Source: Prochlorococcus sp. AG-442-M23 (GTDB lineage: Bacteria > Cyanobacteriota > Cyanobacteriia > PCC-6307 > Cyanobiaceae). Taken from it: 64,000 nt of DNA. Position 1 is the stretch's first letter. Every line of letters begins with the position of its first letter. Positions 10,725-20,489 of the stretch are shown here, in pieces. Both the position numbers and the translations under genes were made by a program. Below the pieces are notes generated by a model. That model searched no databases, was not told the DNA's origin, and was given only the letters and a program-made list of their open reading frames with translations. The stretch lies in NCBI GenBank assembly GCA_003209655.1, contig QCPW01000001.1, positions 124,001-188,000 of the forward strand, written 5' to 3'.

Positions 10725-11110
10725 TAGTTTTGAGCCTCCGTAATAGTTTGAGTAGAAGCAGATTTAACAGAAATACTAATATGGCAAGTCTGTTTTTTGA
10801 TAGAGAAAGCCCTGCCTTGAGCTCTTGGTCTGTATCTTTTCATAACTGGTCCATTATCAGCCGAAGCAGAAGAAATAAACAAAGAAGATGGATCCATTCC
10901 TAAATTATGTTCTGCATTTGCTACGGCAGACCTTAATACTTTCGTAATAGGATCCGTGGATCTATAAGGCATGAATTCCAACATGATCAGTGCATCTCTG
11001 TAAGATTTACCTCTAATTTGATCGAGAACTCTTCTTACTTTTGATGCAGAACCACGAATATATTTACCGTGAGCAGTAGCAATTTTTGTTATGTCAGGTG
11101 TTTTTGTCAT
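10724..11110 (-). CDS. rplV: 50S ribosomal protein L22
   Basis: L22 lines the exit tunnel. Its beta-hairpin is the [20 protein letters not shown] region here (about 94-113), the site associated with macrolide interaction. The 128-aa product has the N-terminal [20 protein letters not shown] block. It abuts rpsS with no spacer and overlaps rpsC by one base. Confidence 0.98.
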   Translation of the reverse strand: MTKTPDITKIATAHGKYIRGSASKVRRVLDQIRGKSYRDALIMLEFMPYRSTDPITKVLRSAVANAEHNLGMDPSSLFISSASADNGPVMKRYRPRAQGRAFSIKKQTCHISISVKSASTQTITEAQN

Positions 11111-11386
11111 TTATCTTGCCCCCTTCTTATCTCTTAAGTGACCACGATAAGTTCTGGTGGGAGCAAATTCACCTAACTTATGACCAATCATTTGTTCCGT
11201 AATGAATACTGGTATGTGGGCCTTGCCGTTATGTACAGCAATAGTGTGACCAATCATTACAGGAAGGATAGTCGAAGCTCTGGACCATGTTTTTATGACT
11301 GATTTATCATTATCAGTATTTTGTTTTTCTACCTTTTTAAGCAAACTATCTGCTATAAAAGGTCCTTTTTTTAATGAACGTCCCAT
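11111..11386 (-). CDS. rpsS: 30S ribosomal protein S19
   Basis: S19 is in the 30S head with S13. The 91-aa product begins [20 protein letters not shown] and carries the family signature [20 protein letters not shown] followed by [12 protein letters not shown]. It lies 38 bp after rplB. Confidence 0.98.
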   Translation of the reverse strand: MGRSLKKGPFIADSLLKKVEKQNTDNDKSVIKTWSRASTILPVMIGHTIAVHNGKAHIPVFITEQMIGHKLGEFAPTRTYRGHLRDKKGAR

Positions 11387-11424
11387 AATTTAAAAAATAG
11401 AAATAGAAATAAAAATAGTAGTAA

Positions 11425-12288
11425 TCAAGAATCTCTTCCTCCTCTACTTCTCTTAGAAATACGACGACGTTTTCGAACAACTAATTTATTACTTTGCTTG
11501 TTCTTCTTTCGCGTCTTTAATCCAAGCGCTGCTTTACCCCAAGGAGTTACAGGGCCTGGTCGGCCAATCGGAGCCTTTCCCTCTCCTCCTCCATGTGGAT
11601 GATCACATGGGTTCATAACACTACCTCTTACCTGAGGTCTTCTTCCTAGCCATCTTCTTCTACCTGCTTTTCCTAAGCTGGTATTACGTATTTCCGAATT
11701 ACCAACTTCACCTAAAGTGGCATAACATTCCTTACGTACAAGTCGAACTTCAGTAGAAGGGAGTTTTAAGGCAACATAATCTCCTTCTTTTGCCATCAAT
11801 TGTGCGCTAGCTCCTGCGGATCTAACCATTTGAGCGCCTCTACCAGCATATAGCTCTACACAATGGACACTTGATCCTAAAGGGATTAAAGATAATGGCA
11901 TCGCATTACCTTCTTCAATTGGAACACCTTCACCAGAAATTACGTTTTGACCAACCTTTACACCTGCAGGAGCGATTATATATCTTTTCTCTCCATCTTC
12001 ATAAAATAAAAGTGCAAGCCTTGCATTTCTATGTGGGTCATAATGAATAGCTGCAACCTTAGCATTGATATTTCTTTTATCTCTTCTGAAATCTATAATT
12101 CTATATTGCCTTTTATGTCCTCCCCCTCTGTGACGACAGGTTATAACTCCTCTATTATTTCTTCCTTTATTTCTATGCTTGGAAACGATTAACGATCTTT
12201 CTGGTTTCGAACTTGTAATCTCACTAAAGTCAGTAACAACTCTTTGTCTTGTTCCAGGTGTGTAGGGTTTAAATTTACGAATAGCCAT
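11425..12288 (-). CDS. rplB: 50S ribosomal protein L2
   Basis: L2 supports the peptidyl transferase centre and subunit joining. From ATG at 12288 the protein has 287 aa and begins [20 protein letters not shown]. The essential C-terminal segment contains [20 protein letters not shown], including the conserved histidine. An open frame runs 20 codons further upstream but overlaps rplW and lacks family similarity, so this start is chosen. Confidence 0.97.
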   Translation of the reverse strand: MAIRKFKPYTPGTRQRVVTDFSEITSSKPERSLIVSKHRNKGRNNRGVITCRHRGGGHKRQYRIIDFRRDKRNINAKVAAIHYDPHRNARLALLFYEDGEKRYIIAPAGVKVGQNVISGEGVPIEEGNAMPLSLIPLGSSVHCVELYAGRGAQMVRSAGASAQLMAKEGDYVALKLPSTEVRLVRKECYATLGEVGNSEIRNTSLGKAGRRRWLGRRPQVRGSVMNPCDHPHGGGEGKAPIGRPGPVTPWGKAALGLKTRKKNKQSNKLVVRKRRRISKRSRGGRDS

Positions 12289-12298
12289 AATGAATTCC

Positions 12299-12601
12299 TT
12301 ATGATTCTGGGAATAGTTGAATTTTGTCTCCTTCAGCAAGACGTACAATTGCCTTTTTGACTTGAGAACGTTTCCCGGAGAATTTACCGACTCTTCTTGT
12401 TCTCCTTGGAGGATTCATAGTGTTTATTCCTATCACTTTAACATTAAACAAGTCCTCAATTGCTTTTTTTATCTGAGGTTTTGCCGCTCTATGATCCACC
12501 TCAAAAGTATATTGGTTTAGTTCGAGTGCATTTGTCGCCTTTTCTGTAATTACAGGTTTTCGAATTAAATCTGCTAAACGAGAATCAAATAATTTATTCA
12601 T
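12299..12601 (-). CDS. rplW: 50S ribosomal protein L23
   Basis: L23 is the exit-tunnel docking site for trigger factor and SRP. The 100-aa product has [20 protein letters not shown] at the N-terminus and the C-terminal half with [20 protein letters not shown]. The ATG overlaps the rplD stop by 4 bp. Confidence 0.97.
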   Translation of the reverse strand: MNKLFDSRLADLIRKPVITEKATNALELNQYTFEVDHRAAKPQIKKAIEDLFNVKVIGINTMNPPRRTRRVGKFSGKRSQVKKAIVRLAEGDKIQLFPES

Positions 12602-13230
12602 GATGCATAAACCTCCTGAATTTTATTAATTGCTGACTCACCTATAATTAGTTTATTAGCATTGAGAATATCAAAAACATTTAATTGATCAGCGGCAATT
12701 AATTTTACCTTCTCAATATTGTTGATAGATTTTTTGATAACTTCAGACGGACTATCCAGAATAACCAAAACTTTTTCCGTTTTTTCTATTCCTAGTCGCA
12801 AAAGACCATTAATTATCTCACTAGTTTTTGGTTTATCTAATGTAGAACCAAAATCTTCCACTGCTTTGATATCGGTAAGTCTTGACATGAGAGCTGTTCT
12901 AAGAGCAAGTCTTCTTTCTTTTCGATTCATATCAAGATTGTAAGAACGTGGCTTAGGACCAAAAATTACTCCTCCTCCCGGTCTCAATGGAGTTCTAATT
13001 GATCCCTGTCTAGCTCTACCTGTACCCTTTTGCTTATATGGTTTTCTCCCACCTCCACGAACTTCAGACCTTGTCAAAGTAGATGCAGTGCCTTGTCTTT
13101 TGTTAGCTAATTGTCTAAGCACGGCTCTATGAACTAAGTCTCTGGAAGAAGTATCTTTAGCAACTTTCAAATCAAGTGAAACCTTACCAGCTTTTTTACC
13201 ATCCCATTTTAGGGTTTCTATAGTTGTCAT
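12598..13230 (-). CDS. rplD: 50S ribosomal protein L4
   Basis: L4 is an assembly initiator with an extended loop reaching into the exit tunnel. The 210-aa product shows that loop as [20 protein letters not shown] (about 60-79) followed by [19 protein letters not shown]. In E. coli L4 also autoregulates the S10 operon; nothing here shows that directly. It overlaps rplC and rplW by 4 bp each. Confidence 0.97.
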   Translation of the reverse strand: MTTIETLKWDGKKAGKVSLDLKVAKDTSSRDLVHRAVLRQLANKRQGTASTLTRSEVRGGGRKPYKQKGTGRARQGSIRTPLRPGGGVIFGPKPRSYNLDMNRKERRLALRTALMSRLTDIKAVEDFGSTLDKPKTSEIINGLLRLGIEKTEKVLVILDSPSEVIKKSINNIEKVKLIAADQLNVFDILNANKLIIGESAINKIQEVYAS

Positions 13231-13880
13231 TTTTTAGCTCCTCCTTTGTGACCTACAATATTATTAGGCTTGATATTGACTATCGATCCTGGTTTCCCTG
13301 GAACAGAACCTTTAACAACAAGTAAATTTTTCTGATCATCAATTTTAACCACTAACAAACCCTTAGTAGTAATTTTCTTTCCTCCATATCTCCCTGCCAT
13401 TCTTTTCCCAGGATAAATCCTACCTGGTGTTGTGCCTGCACCAGTAGAACCTGGAGCTCTATGATTTTTTGAACCATGGCTCATGGGTCCTCTACTGAAT
13501 CCATGTCTTTTCTGATATCCAGAAAAACCTCTGCCCATTGATTTACCACTTATATCAACTTTCTGACCGACTTCAAAATTTTTAACTGTAATTTTTTTGC
13601 CTACCTCATAAGAAGAAGTTTCTTCCACTCTATATTCCTTAAGATGTTTTAATAGTTCCTCTCCTGATTTTAATAAATGTCCTTTCTCAGGCTTACTTAA
13701 ACACTTATCTTTCGACAAACCGTATCCTATTTGGATAGCTGTATAGCCATCCGAAGATTTGCTTTTTAATTGTGTAATACGACATGGTCCTGCCTCGATA
13801 AGAGTGACTGGCACTGCATTCCCATCGTCATCAAATAATTGGGACATGCCCAGTTTTTTTCCTAAAATTCCTATAGACAT
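13227..13880 (-). CDS. rplC: 50S ribosomal protein L3
   Basis: L3 initiates 50S assembly and reaches the peptidyl transferase centre. The 217-aa product begins [20 protein letters not shown] and has SKGRGFSG-type core (here [20 protein letters not shown]) and [20 protein letters not shown]. It is the first gene of the cluster. rpsJ (S10), which begins the E. coli operon, is absent here, as in cyanobacteria, where it lies with the str operon. Confidence 0.97.
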   Translation of the reverse strand: MSIGILGKKLGMSQLFDDDGNAVPVTLIEAGPCRITQLKSKSSDGYTAIQIGYGLSKDKCLSKPEKGHLLKSGEELLKHLKEYRVEETSSYEVGKKITVKNFEVGQKVDISGKSMGRGFSGYQKRHGFSRGPMSHGSKNHRAPGSTGAGTTPGRIYPGKRMAGRYGGKKITTKGLLVVKIDDQKNLLVVKGSVPGKPGSIVNIKPNNIVGHKGGAKK

Positions 13881-14167
13881 AAGACATGGTTAGGCTAGCT
13901 CGTAATTAATTTTTAATTATTAAATCCTTTTAAAATACAAAAAGGGAGTTTAATTAAAATCAAACTTCATAGAGGGGGTAAGACTTTTCAAAAAAATATG
14001 AAAGTTTCTCATTGGGTTAAACCCATCCCAAATTTTTAACGAAACGCTAAAAATGTGAATCTTTTCAGAGGCTCGGCTAGCTTGCGAGCTTAAAAAATTC
14101 ACCAGATATAAATTGTACATCATCAAGTACCATAAAATGAAATAATATATAAATAAAGGAAATTTTT
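13881..14167. promoter_or_regulatory. divergent control region between rplC and ndhN
   Basis: This 287-bp non-coding region must hold promoters for the whole ribosomal cluster (leftward) and for ndhN-ldpA (rightward). It contains a 13-bp palindrome TGGGTTAAACCCA (14013-14025) and a stem-loop at 14069-14091 (AGGCTCG paired with CGAGCTT, 9-nt loop). The stem-loop has no T tract on the correct side for a terminator on either strand. A GA-rich Shine-Dalgarno (aaagga) precedes ndhN. No specific regulator site is recognised. Confidence 0.6.
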
Positions 14168-14638
14168 ATGCCATTACTTCTGACAGGAAAAAAGTTTCAT
14201 AACGATTTACATAAAAATAAATGCCTAGCAATATTTACTCCTCTCGAAGGGGGATATGAAACTCGTCTTTTAAGAAGAATGCGAGCTAAAGGATTTAAAA
14301 CTTACATAACTTCAGCTAGAGGATTAGGAGATCCTGAAGTTTTTTTACTAAATTTACATGGGATAAGGCCTCCTCATCTTGGTCATCAAAGTATTGGAAG
14401 GAATGGGGCTCTCGGAGAAGTACAGCAAGTGATTCCCCAAGCATCGGAACTTTTTAATGAAAATGACAAAAATAAATTATTGTGGCTTTTGGAAGGTCAA
14501 GTCTTATCTCAGTCAGAATTAGAAAGCCTTATTAAAATCTGTACTACAGATAACAAACTTAAAATTGTTGTTGAAATGGGTGGTTCAAGAAAACTTGAAT
14601 GGCAATCTTTAGATGCTTATATTTTGAATGAATTCTGA
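14168..14638 (+). CDS. ndhN: NAD(P)H-quinone oxidoreductase subunit N
   Basis: NdhN is an oxygenic-photosynthesis-specific subunit of the cyanobacterial NDH-1 complex, which runs cyclic electron flow and respiration at the thylakoid membrane. The 156-aa soluble protein matches the family through [18 protein letters not shown] (about 26-43) and [20 protein letters not shown]. Its last 11 bases overlap ldpA, indicating an operon. Another NDH-1 subunit, ndhS, lies near the right end of the window. Confidence 0.94.
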   Translation: MPLLLTGKKFHNDLHKNKCLAIFTPLEGGYETRLLRRMRAKGFKTYITSARGLGDPEVFLLNLHGIRPPHLGHQSIGRNGALGEVQQVIPQASELFNENDKNKLLWLLEGQVLSQSELESLIKICTTDNKLKIVVEMGGSRKLEWQSLDAYILNEF

Positions 14639-15638
14639 AATTAACTTAGTTGAAAAAAATAAAATAGGAGCAGATAAATGGGTTAAATTAATTTGCGGGG
14701 CGAGTAATGAAGATATTGTCTCTATAGAAGATTTATGTGCTATTTATTCCGTTGCTGGAGTTGACTACATAGATGTTGCTGCTGAGCAATCTATTGTTCT
14801 AGCTGCAAGAGCTGGTATCACATGGGCAAAAGAAGTCTGTGGTGCATCGCCTGGATTAATGATAAGTATTAGTGATGGTAAGGATATACATTTTCGTAAA
14901 GCCAAATTTGATCCATTGAAATGTCCCTCCAATTGCTCAAGACCATGTGAAAAAATTTGCCCAACATCTGCTATTGATTTTTCTGGAGTCAGAGAGAAAA
15001 AATGCTATGGATGTGGAAGATGTATAAATAGTTGCCCTCTAAATTTAATTTCAGAATATGATTACAATTTATCTAATAATGATTTGCCAGAAACACTCAA
15101 AAAAATTAAGCCTGATGCAGTAGAAATTCATACCGAGATTAATCGAATAGATTCTTTTATAAAAGTCGCTAATCTAATTAAAAATTCAGATATAAAACTA
15201 AAAAAAATATCTGTGAGTTGTGGATTAAATCAATCCCAAAAAAAACCAATTGATCTTTCAAAAGCACTATGGGAGAGATATGAAATTCTCCTTGAACATA
15301 ATGTACCACTTGTTTGGCAACTAGATGGGAGACCAATGTCTGGTGATATAGGAGCAACAACAGGAAAGGATACAGTTAAATTATGGAAAAATATAGGATC
15401 TCAACTTCCTCCAGGTTTAATTCAACTAGCAGGCGGTACCAATGGAAAAACTCATGAGTTTTTAGAACTAAATAATTTTCCTGATGGAATTGCTTTTGGG
15501 AGTTATGCGAGAAAAATAATTCAACCACTAATTGAATATGCCAATCAAAATAATAAAAAATTATATGAATATCCAGAAAAAATGGCTTTAGCAATCAAAA
15601 AAGCGAAAAATTTACTAAAGCCATGGAAAATAAGCTAA
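14628..15638 (+). CDS. ldpA: light-dependent period protein LdpA, Fe-S protein
   Basis: LdpA was described in Synechococcus elongatus as an iron-sulfur protein that feeds redox (light-intensity) information into the circadian clock. The 336-aa product has two clusters of four cysteines: C99, C103, C107, C111 and the ferredoxin-like [12 protein letters not shown] (C126, C129, C132, C136). This fits two Fe-S centres. The C-terminal half includes [20 protein letters not shown]. Translational overlap with ndhN suggests a shared redox theme. Function is by homology only. Confidence 0.88.
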   Translation: MNSEINLVEKNKIGADKWVKLICGASNEDIVSIEDLCAIYSVAGVDYIDVAAEQSIVLAARAGITWAKEVCGASPGLMISISDGKDIHFRKAKFDPLKCPSNCSRPCEKICPTSAIDFSGVREKKCYGCGRCINSCPLNLISEYDYNLSNNDLPETLKKIKPDAVEIHTEINRIDSFIKVANLIKNSDIKLKKISVSCGLNQSQKKPIDLSKALWERYEILLEHNVPLVWQLDGRPMSGDIGATTGKDTVKLWKNIGSQLPPGLIQLAGGTNGKTHEFLELNNFPDGIAFGSYARKIIQPLIEYANQNNKKLYEYPEKMALAIKKAKNLLKPWKIS

Positions 15639-15747
15639 ATTTAGTAAATTTTTTAAAAAGAAGTAAAATTGGATCAATTATAAGATTAGAAAATTTATAT
15701 TTTTTTGATAGAAAAAGATCTATCGATGTATTAAAATAAAGATTCAT

Positions 15748-15819
15748 TGGGCCGTCGCCAAGTGGTAAGGCATCGGGTTTTGGTCTCGACATTCCTAGGT
15801 TCGAATCCTAGCGGCCCAG
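15748..15819 (+). tRNA. tRNA-Gln (TTG)
   Basis: A 72-nt cloverleaf: acceptor TGGGCCG paired with CGGCCCA, D-arm GCCAAGTGGTAAGGC, anticodon loop TTTTGGT giving anticodon UUG, and T-arm CTAGG-TTCGAAT-CCTAG. The discriminator base is G. CCA is not encoded. It lies between ldpA and the HAD hydrolase. Confidence 0.97.
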
Positions 15820-15836
15820 TTCTAAAATTTACTTGA

Positions 15837-16613
15837 GTGTACTCTAAGAAATTATTTCTCTTTGATTTTGATGGGGTTGTTGTAGATGGAATGAATGAAT
15901 ACTGGCATAGTGCGTTGTTCGCTCTTGAAAAATTTTTAAATTCCCCAGATATCGTAATTGACCAAAATCTATATAAACAGGTTTCAAATACTTTCATAGA
16001 AATGAGACCCTGGGTTAAATATGGGTGGGAGATGTTAATAATTGTCCACGAAATTATTAAAAGCGAAAATCCATTAAACAGTAATAATAAAAGCCATTTT
16101 CAACAAAAATATCATCAAAACTGTCAGAAAATTCTATTAGACAAACATTGGGTTTCTGAAGACTTACAAAAATGTCTGGATAAATCAAGAAAGTATCAAA
16201 TTGATAAAGATTTTGATAATTGGGTGAACTTACATAAACCCTTTTATGAAGTTATTGATTTTATAGAAAAAATAAAGAAAGAAAAAATAAAGACCGGTAT
16301 CATAACAACCAAAGGTAAAGTATTTGCAGAAAAAATTCTTGAAAAATTAAATATTTTTCCAGAGTTTATTTTTGGTTATGAATCCGGCACAAAAGTTGAA
16401 ATAGCCTCTAGACTCTCAAATGAATACGAGATTATTGGGTTTATCGAAGATAGAAAAAAAACACTCTTTGATATCAAACAAAATGATGATACGAAACATA
16501 TACCTTGTTATTTAGCTGAATGGGGTTATTTGAAAAAGACGGATAAAAATAATCTACCTAATGAAATTAAATTATTGAATCTAAAAAATTTGGAACAATT
16601 ACTTGCAATTTAG
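15837..16613 (+). CDS. HAD-superfamily hydrolase
   Basis: The 258-aa protein begins with motif I DFDGVVVDG (nucleophile D10, D12 of D-x-D), typical of haloacid-dehalogenase phosphatases. GIITTKGKVFAEKIL is the motif II/III region and IGFIEDRKKTL (about 200-210) the motif IV acidic site. The only start that keeps motif I is GTG at 15837, immediately after an in-frame TGA and 17 bp after tRNA-Gln. The substrate is unknown. Annotated relatives in marine picocyanobacteria are generic phosphatases. Confidence 0.82.
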   Translation: MYSKKLFLFDFDGVVVDGMNEYWHSALFALEKFLNSPDIVIDQNLYKQVSNTFIEMRPWVKYGWEMLIIVHEIIKSENPLNSNNKSHFQQKYHQNCQKILLDKHWVSEDLQKCLDKSRKYQIDKDFDNWVNLHKPFYEVIDFIEKIKKEKIKTGIITTKGKVFAEKILEKLNIFPEFIFGYESGTKVEIASRLSNEYEIIGFIEDRKKTLFDIKQNDDTKHIPCYLAEWGYLKKTDKNNLPNEIKLLNLKNLEQLLAI

Positions 16614-16627
16614 ATATCTTCAGCTAG

Positions 16628-16641
16628 AGTACGAATGTACT
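16628..16641 (+). promoter_or_regulatory. LexA (SOS) box upstream of recA
   Basis: AGTACGAATGTACT fits the cyanobacterial LexA consensus RGTAC-NNN-D-GTWC-B at every position. It lies 82 bp before the recA ATG, so recA is probably under LexA-dependent SOS control. lexA itself is not in the window. Confidence 0.8.
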
Positions 16642-16723
16642 ATTAATTGTAATTATTAAAATTGAATTTAAATATTAATTCTATATTTAAAATAATTATA
16701 AGAACTTCTTGAGAAAATGAAAA

Positions 16724-17836
16724 ATGAGTTTTGAAGAAAGAAAAAAAAAGGAGTCGCCAGAATCATCATCTAAGGAGAAAGACAAGGCATTAAGCCTTGT
16801 CTTAGGTCAAATAGAAAGAAACTTTGGAAGAGGATCAATAATGAGACTTGGAGATGCTTCCAGAATGAAAGTCGAAACAATATCTACAGGAGCCTTGACA
16901 TTAGATTTAGCATTGGGAGGAGGCTATCCAAAGGGGAGAGTAGTTGAAGTGTATGGCCCTGAAAGTTCAGGAAAAACGACACTAACACTTCACGCGATAG
17001 CAGAGGTTCAAAAAAATGGTGGTATAGCTGCATTTGTAGATGCTGAACATGCTTTGGATCCAGTGTATGCAGCATCTCTAGGAGTTGATGTAGAAAATTT
17101 ATTAGTTTCACAACCAGATACAGGTGAAATGGCTTTAGAAATAGTTGATCAACTCATCAGATCAACTGCTGTAGACCTTGTCGTTGTTGACTCAGTAGCG
17201 GCACTAACTCCAAGAGCAGAAATTGAAGGAGAAATGGGAGATCACGTAATTGGAAGCCAAGCAAGACTAATGAGTCAAGCAATGAGAAAAATAACTGGTA
17301 ATATTGGAAAATCAGGATGTACAGTGATATTCCTCAATCAATTGCGATTAAAAATCGGTGTAACGTACGGCAATCCAGAGACAACTACAGGAGGTAATGC
17401 CTTAAAGTTTTATGCCTCCGTAAGACTTGATATTAGAAGAATCCAAACTCTAAAAAGAGGTACAGACGAATATGGAATAAGAGCAAAAGTTAAAGTAGCA
17501 AAAAATAAAGTCGCTCCTCCATTTAGAATTGCAGAGTTTGATATTCTATTCGGAAAAGGAATTAGTACAACAGGCTGTTTATTAGATTTGGCAGAAGAGA
17601 CTAACATTATAATTAGAAGAGGCGCTTGGTATAGTTATGAAGGGGAAAACATTGGGCAAGGAAGAGATAACACAATTATCTGGTTAGATCAGAACTTAGA
17701 AATAAAGAATAAAGTAGAATCTATTGTCAAAAATAAGCTAACAGAAGGAACGGAAGTAAGCTCTAATTCTATGAAGTCATTAAATAGTAAACTAGAAAAT
17801 CCAATCATTGCTAATAACATTAAGACAGTAGCCTAG
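16724..17836 (+). CDS. recA: recombinase RecA
   Basis: RecA drives strand exchange and LexA self-cleavage. The 370-aa protein has Walker [10 protein letters not shown] (78-86), Walker [11 protein letters not shown] and the L2-adjacent [20 protein letters not shown] segment, ahead of a C-terminal polar tail. In most RecA proteins the equivalent of LRLKIGV is IRMKIGV, a conservative change. An SOS box lies upstream. The gene stands alone in its transcription direction. Confidence 0.98.
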   Translation: MSFEERKKKESPESSSKEKDKALSLVLGQIERNFGRGSIMRLGDASRMKVETISTGALTLDLALGGGYPKGRVVEVYGPESSGKTTLTLHAIAEVQKNGGIAAFVDAEHALDPVYAASLGVDVENLLVSQPDTGEMALEIVDQLIRSTAVDLVVVDSVAALTPRAEIEGEMGDHVIGSQARLMSQAMRKITGNIGKSGCTVIFLNQLRLKIGVTYGNPETTTGGNALKFYASVRLDIRRIQTLKRGTDEYGIRAKVKVAKNKVAPPFRIAEFDILFGKGISTTGCLLDLAEETNIIIRRGAWYSYEGENIGQGRDNTIIWLDQNLEIKNKVESIVKNKLTEGTEVSSNSMKSLNSKLENPIIANNIKTVA

Positions 17837-17838
17837 AT

Positions 17839-18084
17839 TCATAATGAATCAGCAGGAGTCCACCATCCTGCAGCAGGACCAATAAATCTAACAACTAGCC
17901 ATAAGATCACTAAGGCTCCAATTCCAAACCAACTAGCTTTAATACTAAGTTTGATGAAATTATCTTTCTGATTAACTGTTATGGGAAGCCAATTAAAAAT
18001 TCTAGATGATTGATCATCTGTGTTTTTAATAATATTTTTTTTTGGAGGTAAACCTAATGTTTTTCTCCTTTTAGCTTCTCCCAT
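17839..18084 (-). CDS. DUF2839 small membrane protein
   Basis: The 81-aa protein starts MGEAKRRKTLGLPPKK, the hallmark of the cyanobacterial DUF2839 family, and has one transmembrane helix at about residues 55-70 (ALVILWLVVRFIGPAAGW). Function is unknown. It ends 2 bp from the end of convergent recA and lies 27 bp after the helicase-like gene on the same strand. Confidence 0.85.
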   Translation of the reverse strand: MGEAKRRKTLGLPPKKNIIKNTDDQSSRIFNWLPITVNQKDNFIKLSIKASWFGIGALVILWLVVRFIGPAAGWWTPADSL

Positions 18085-18111
18085 ATTTATAAATATTTTC
18101 TGAATAATAAC

Positions 18112-19560
18112 CTAATCGAAAGGTAACATGTAGTTTATTTGTTTTGAGGGCTCAATACTTTTCAAAATTGATCTGCCCCATGTTCTTTTATTTACACGGC
18201 CATCAAGAATAATAAGCTTCCCTGAATTTTTTCTTAAAGGTGAGACAGACTTTTCTAGTTTCTCAATTGCTTCAGGAAGTAAAAATTCTCGAAACCAATC
18301 TTTGGAATGTTTTTTATGATTAGAAATATTAAATCCGTTAATAGGCTTATTAAGATCAGGTATTGGTAATAATGGGACAATTATTTGTTCAGGAGTTTCT
18401 ACTAAATAAGAATTTTTAATCCACCAATTATAACAAGCGCACAATATTTGATTATTTTCAGAGGGTATCTTCTCTAATAGAACTCGCTTTCCATACTTAG
18501 ATGCTAATTCTGTAGCAAGTTTAATCTTCAAATCAACATCATCACACAAAACCAAGGTAAGTCCCTTGTTAAAAATAACTAGCTTTTTGCACCTTTCTAA
18601 AATTATTTGAGTAAAAAGTGGATTATTAGGAAGCATTTGTCGAGGTGGAACATATAACAAAATCTTTTTTTCATTGAAATTACTTTTAAAGTTAATTACT
18701 AAGTCTATTTCTATACTTTTATTTTTCAAATATTTTTGGAAAAAATTATCTTTTCTTAAAGCCGATAAAAAAACAAACTTATTATTGCTCAGTAGTTTTT
18801 TAATCAGAGAAAGTTCATCTAATGGTTCTAGATAAAACTTCCACTCGAAATTGATATTATCTAGTTTTACCCAGCAAGCCCAATCACTATATAAAGCTTG
18901 ACTTACACTTTGAAATTGATCAGAGAAGGAAGAATATTTGTTAAAAAACTTGGCAAGAAGATTAACTTCTTTAGGATCTAAAAATATATAATCATTTTGC
19001 GAACTTTTCCTCAAAAAAAATTTTTTCTTAAGTGAATTGTATTTTCTGATGAGCGTTTGATTTAAGGTTAATTTTTTATCACTATGTTGAAACCAATGTT
19101 TTTTTAATAACACAATTCTGAAATGACTTTTAAGATCTTCTTTTATATTTTCAATACCAGAAAAAACTATTCGATGATTATGAAATTTAACAATATATGG
19201 ATCACTTAATAATTCTTCAAGTGTAACAAAACAAACTCGATGATTAGAAAAATTTATTTGATTATTTTCTAAAACAAATTTAAATCCAAGACTTTTTAAA
19301 TCATCTAAATGATTTTCTTTGATCTGTGCAATTTTTTCTTTAGTTAAAACAAAAGTTGAATTCTCTTCGAATAAAAATAAAGAAATCAACAAAGGAAATA
19401 TCCAACAATTTGAAAAAAAAATTTCTGAGTTTATTAGATAAGTGTCATTTGATTGAAGACACTTTGAAATAATTCGTCCGAAAGAATAAATATGACTCCA
19501 ATCTGTTTGATGGGCTTTAATAAATTTTTTTAAGTATTGATGACTTACAATTTCAAGCAT
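18112..19560 (-). CDS. degenerate DinG/Rad3-like helicase
   Basis: The 482-aa protein has a C-terminal block KLIILDGRVNKRTWGRSIL close to the end of DinG-type ATP-dependent helicases (LDGR then YGR). The N-terminal region where a Walker A GKT would be expected reads LINSEIFFSNCWIFPLLISL, with no P-loop, and no DEAH box is evident. Much of the middle is K/N/F-rich and poorly recognisable. It may be a non-catalytic descendant of a DinG helicase kept in marine picocyanobacteria. The assignment rests mainly on the C-terminus. Confidence 0.55.
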   Translation of the reverse strand: MLEIVSHQYLKKFIKAHQTDWSHIYSFGRIISKCLQSNDTYLINSEIFFSNCWIFPLLISLFLFEENSTFVLTKEKIAQIKENHLDDLKSLGFKFVLENNQINFSNHRVCFVTLEELLSDPYIVKFHNHRIVFSGIENIKEDLKSHFRIVLLKKHWFQHSDKKLTLNQTLIRKYNSLKKKFFLRKSSQNDYIFLDPKEVNLLAKFFNKYSSFSDQFQSVSQALYSDWACWVKLDNINFEWKFYLEPLDELSLIKKLLSNNKFVFLSALRKDNFFQKYLKNKSIEIDLVINFKSNFNEKKILLYVPPRQMLPNNPLFTQIILERCKKLVIFNKGLTLVLCDDVDLKIKLATELASKYGKRVLLEKIPSENNQILCACYNWWIKNSYLVETPEQIIVPLLPIPDLNKPINGFNISNHKKHSKDWFREFLLPEAIEKLEKSVSPLRKNSGKLIILDGRVNKRTWGRSILKSIEPSKQINYMLPFD

Positions 19561-19649
19561 TTATAATCCACTTAATACCAAATAAGAAAACATGATACTA
19601 ATATACAAAAATTTGGTATGAATATAAGAAAGCCTTGAATTAAGAATCA

Positions 19650-20489
19650 ATGAATATAGGAATTGTAGGCTTAGGACTTATTGGTGGATCAATAGGTTTA
19701 AAGCTTCAAAGATTAAACCACACCATTTATGGAGTCACAAATAATAATTTAAATAAGGAAAAAGCAATAGAAAGAAAACTTGCAAATTTTGTTAGCTGCG
19801 ATTTTGGCATCTTAAAAGAATGTTCTTTAATTATATTGGCTTTGCCCATTAGAGATTTAATCCATCCTTCCAATAAATTAATCAATGTAATTCCAAAAGA
19901 GGCAATCGTAACAGATGTTGGTTCTATTAAAGAACCAATAATTAATACTTGGGAAAAGATACATCCATTATTTATTGGATCACATCCCATGGCAGGTACT
20001 GAACAAAAAGGGGTTGATTCAGGTTTTGAAAGTTTGTTAGATGATGCAAGATGGATTATTACCCCTACTCCCAAAACAAGTTTAGATGCAATTAATGTAC
20101 TTAGTAATCTAATAACTTCTATGAAATGTGAAATCTTTAAAGCATCGCCTAAAGAACATGATGAAGCAGTTTCATTGGTATCTCATTTACCTATATTTAT
20201 TGCTTCTTCATTAATTAAAACAGCTAATACACAAAAAAATGAAGAGTTTTTAGATTTCACTAAAAAAATAGCAGCATCGGGATTTTCGGACACAACTAGA
20301 GTTGGAGGAGGTAATCCAAATCTTGGTTTGGATTTAGCAGCAAATAATCAGATAAATATCTTGAATGCGATAAAAGAATTTAAAAATAATATTAATGAAA
20401 TTGAAACTCTCATCAAAAACAAAAATTGGAAATTACTTTCTGAAAACCTCACAAAATCAATGGAGGCAAGATCAAATTTTATAAATTAA
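19650..20489 (+). CDS. tyrA: prephenate/arogenate dehydrogenase
   Basis: TyrA carries out the NAD(P)-dependent oxidative decarboxylation in tyrosine synthesis; cyanobacterial enzymes usually act on arogenate. The 279-aa protein starts with the dinucleotide-binding fold MNIGIVGLGLIGGSIG (GxGxxG at 7-12). It has GSHPMAGTEQKGVDSG (about 112-127) with the catalytic histidine, and AASGFSDTTRVGGGNPNL. Its last 11 bases overlap the end of the convergent CrtD-like gene. Confidence 0.94.
   Translation: MNIGIVGLGLIGGSIGLKLQRLNHTIYGVTNNNLNKEKAIERKLANFVSCDFGILKECSLIILALPIRDLIHPSNKLINVIPKEAIVTDVGSIKEPIINTWEKIHPLFIGSHPMAGTEQKGVDSGFESLLDDARWIITPTPKTSLDAINVLSNLITSMKCEIFKASPKEHDEAVSLVSHLPIFIASSLIKTANTQKNEEFLDFTKKIAASGFSDTTRVGGGNPNLGLDLAANNQINILNAIKEFKNNINEIETLIKNKNWKLLSENLTKSMEARSNFIN

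Noticed and set aside
14069-14091. Rho-independent terminator between rplC and ndhN
   Set aside because: The stem-loop has no T run on the 3' side in either direction, and both flanking genes diverge from here.
15731-15997. Minus-strand frame reading GPLGFEPRNVETKTRCLTTW
   Set aside because: This is the antisense of tRNA-Gln, a well-known false protein pattern; the HAD gene lies on the other strand.
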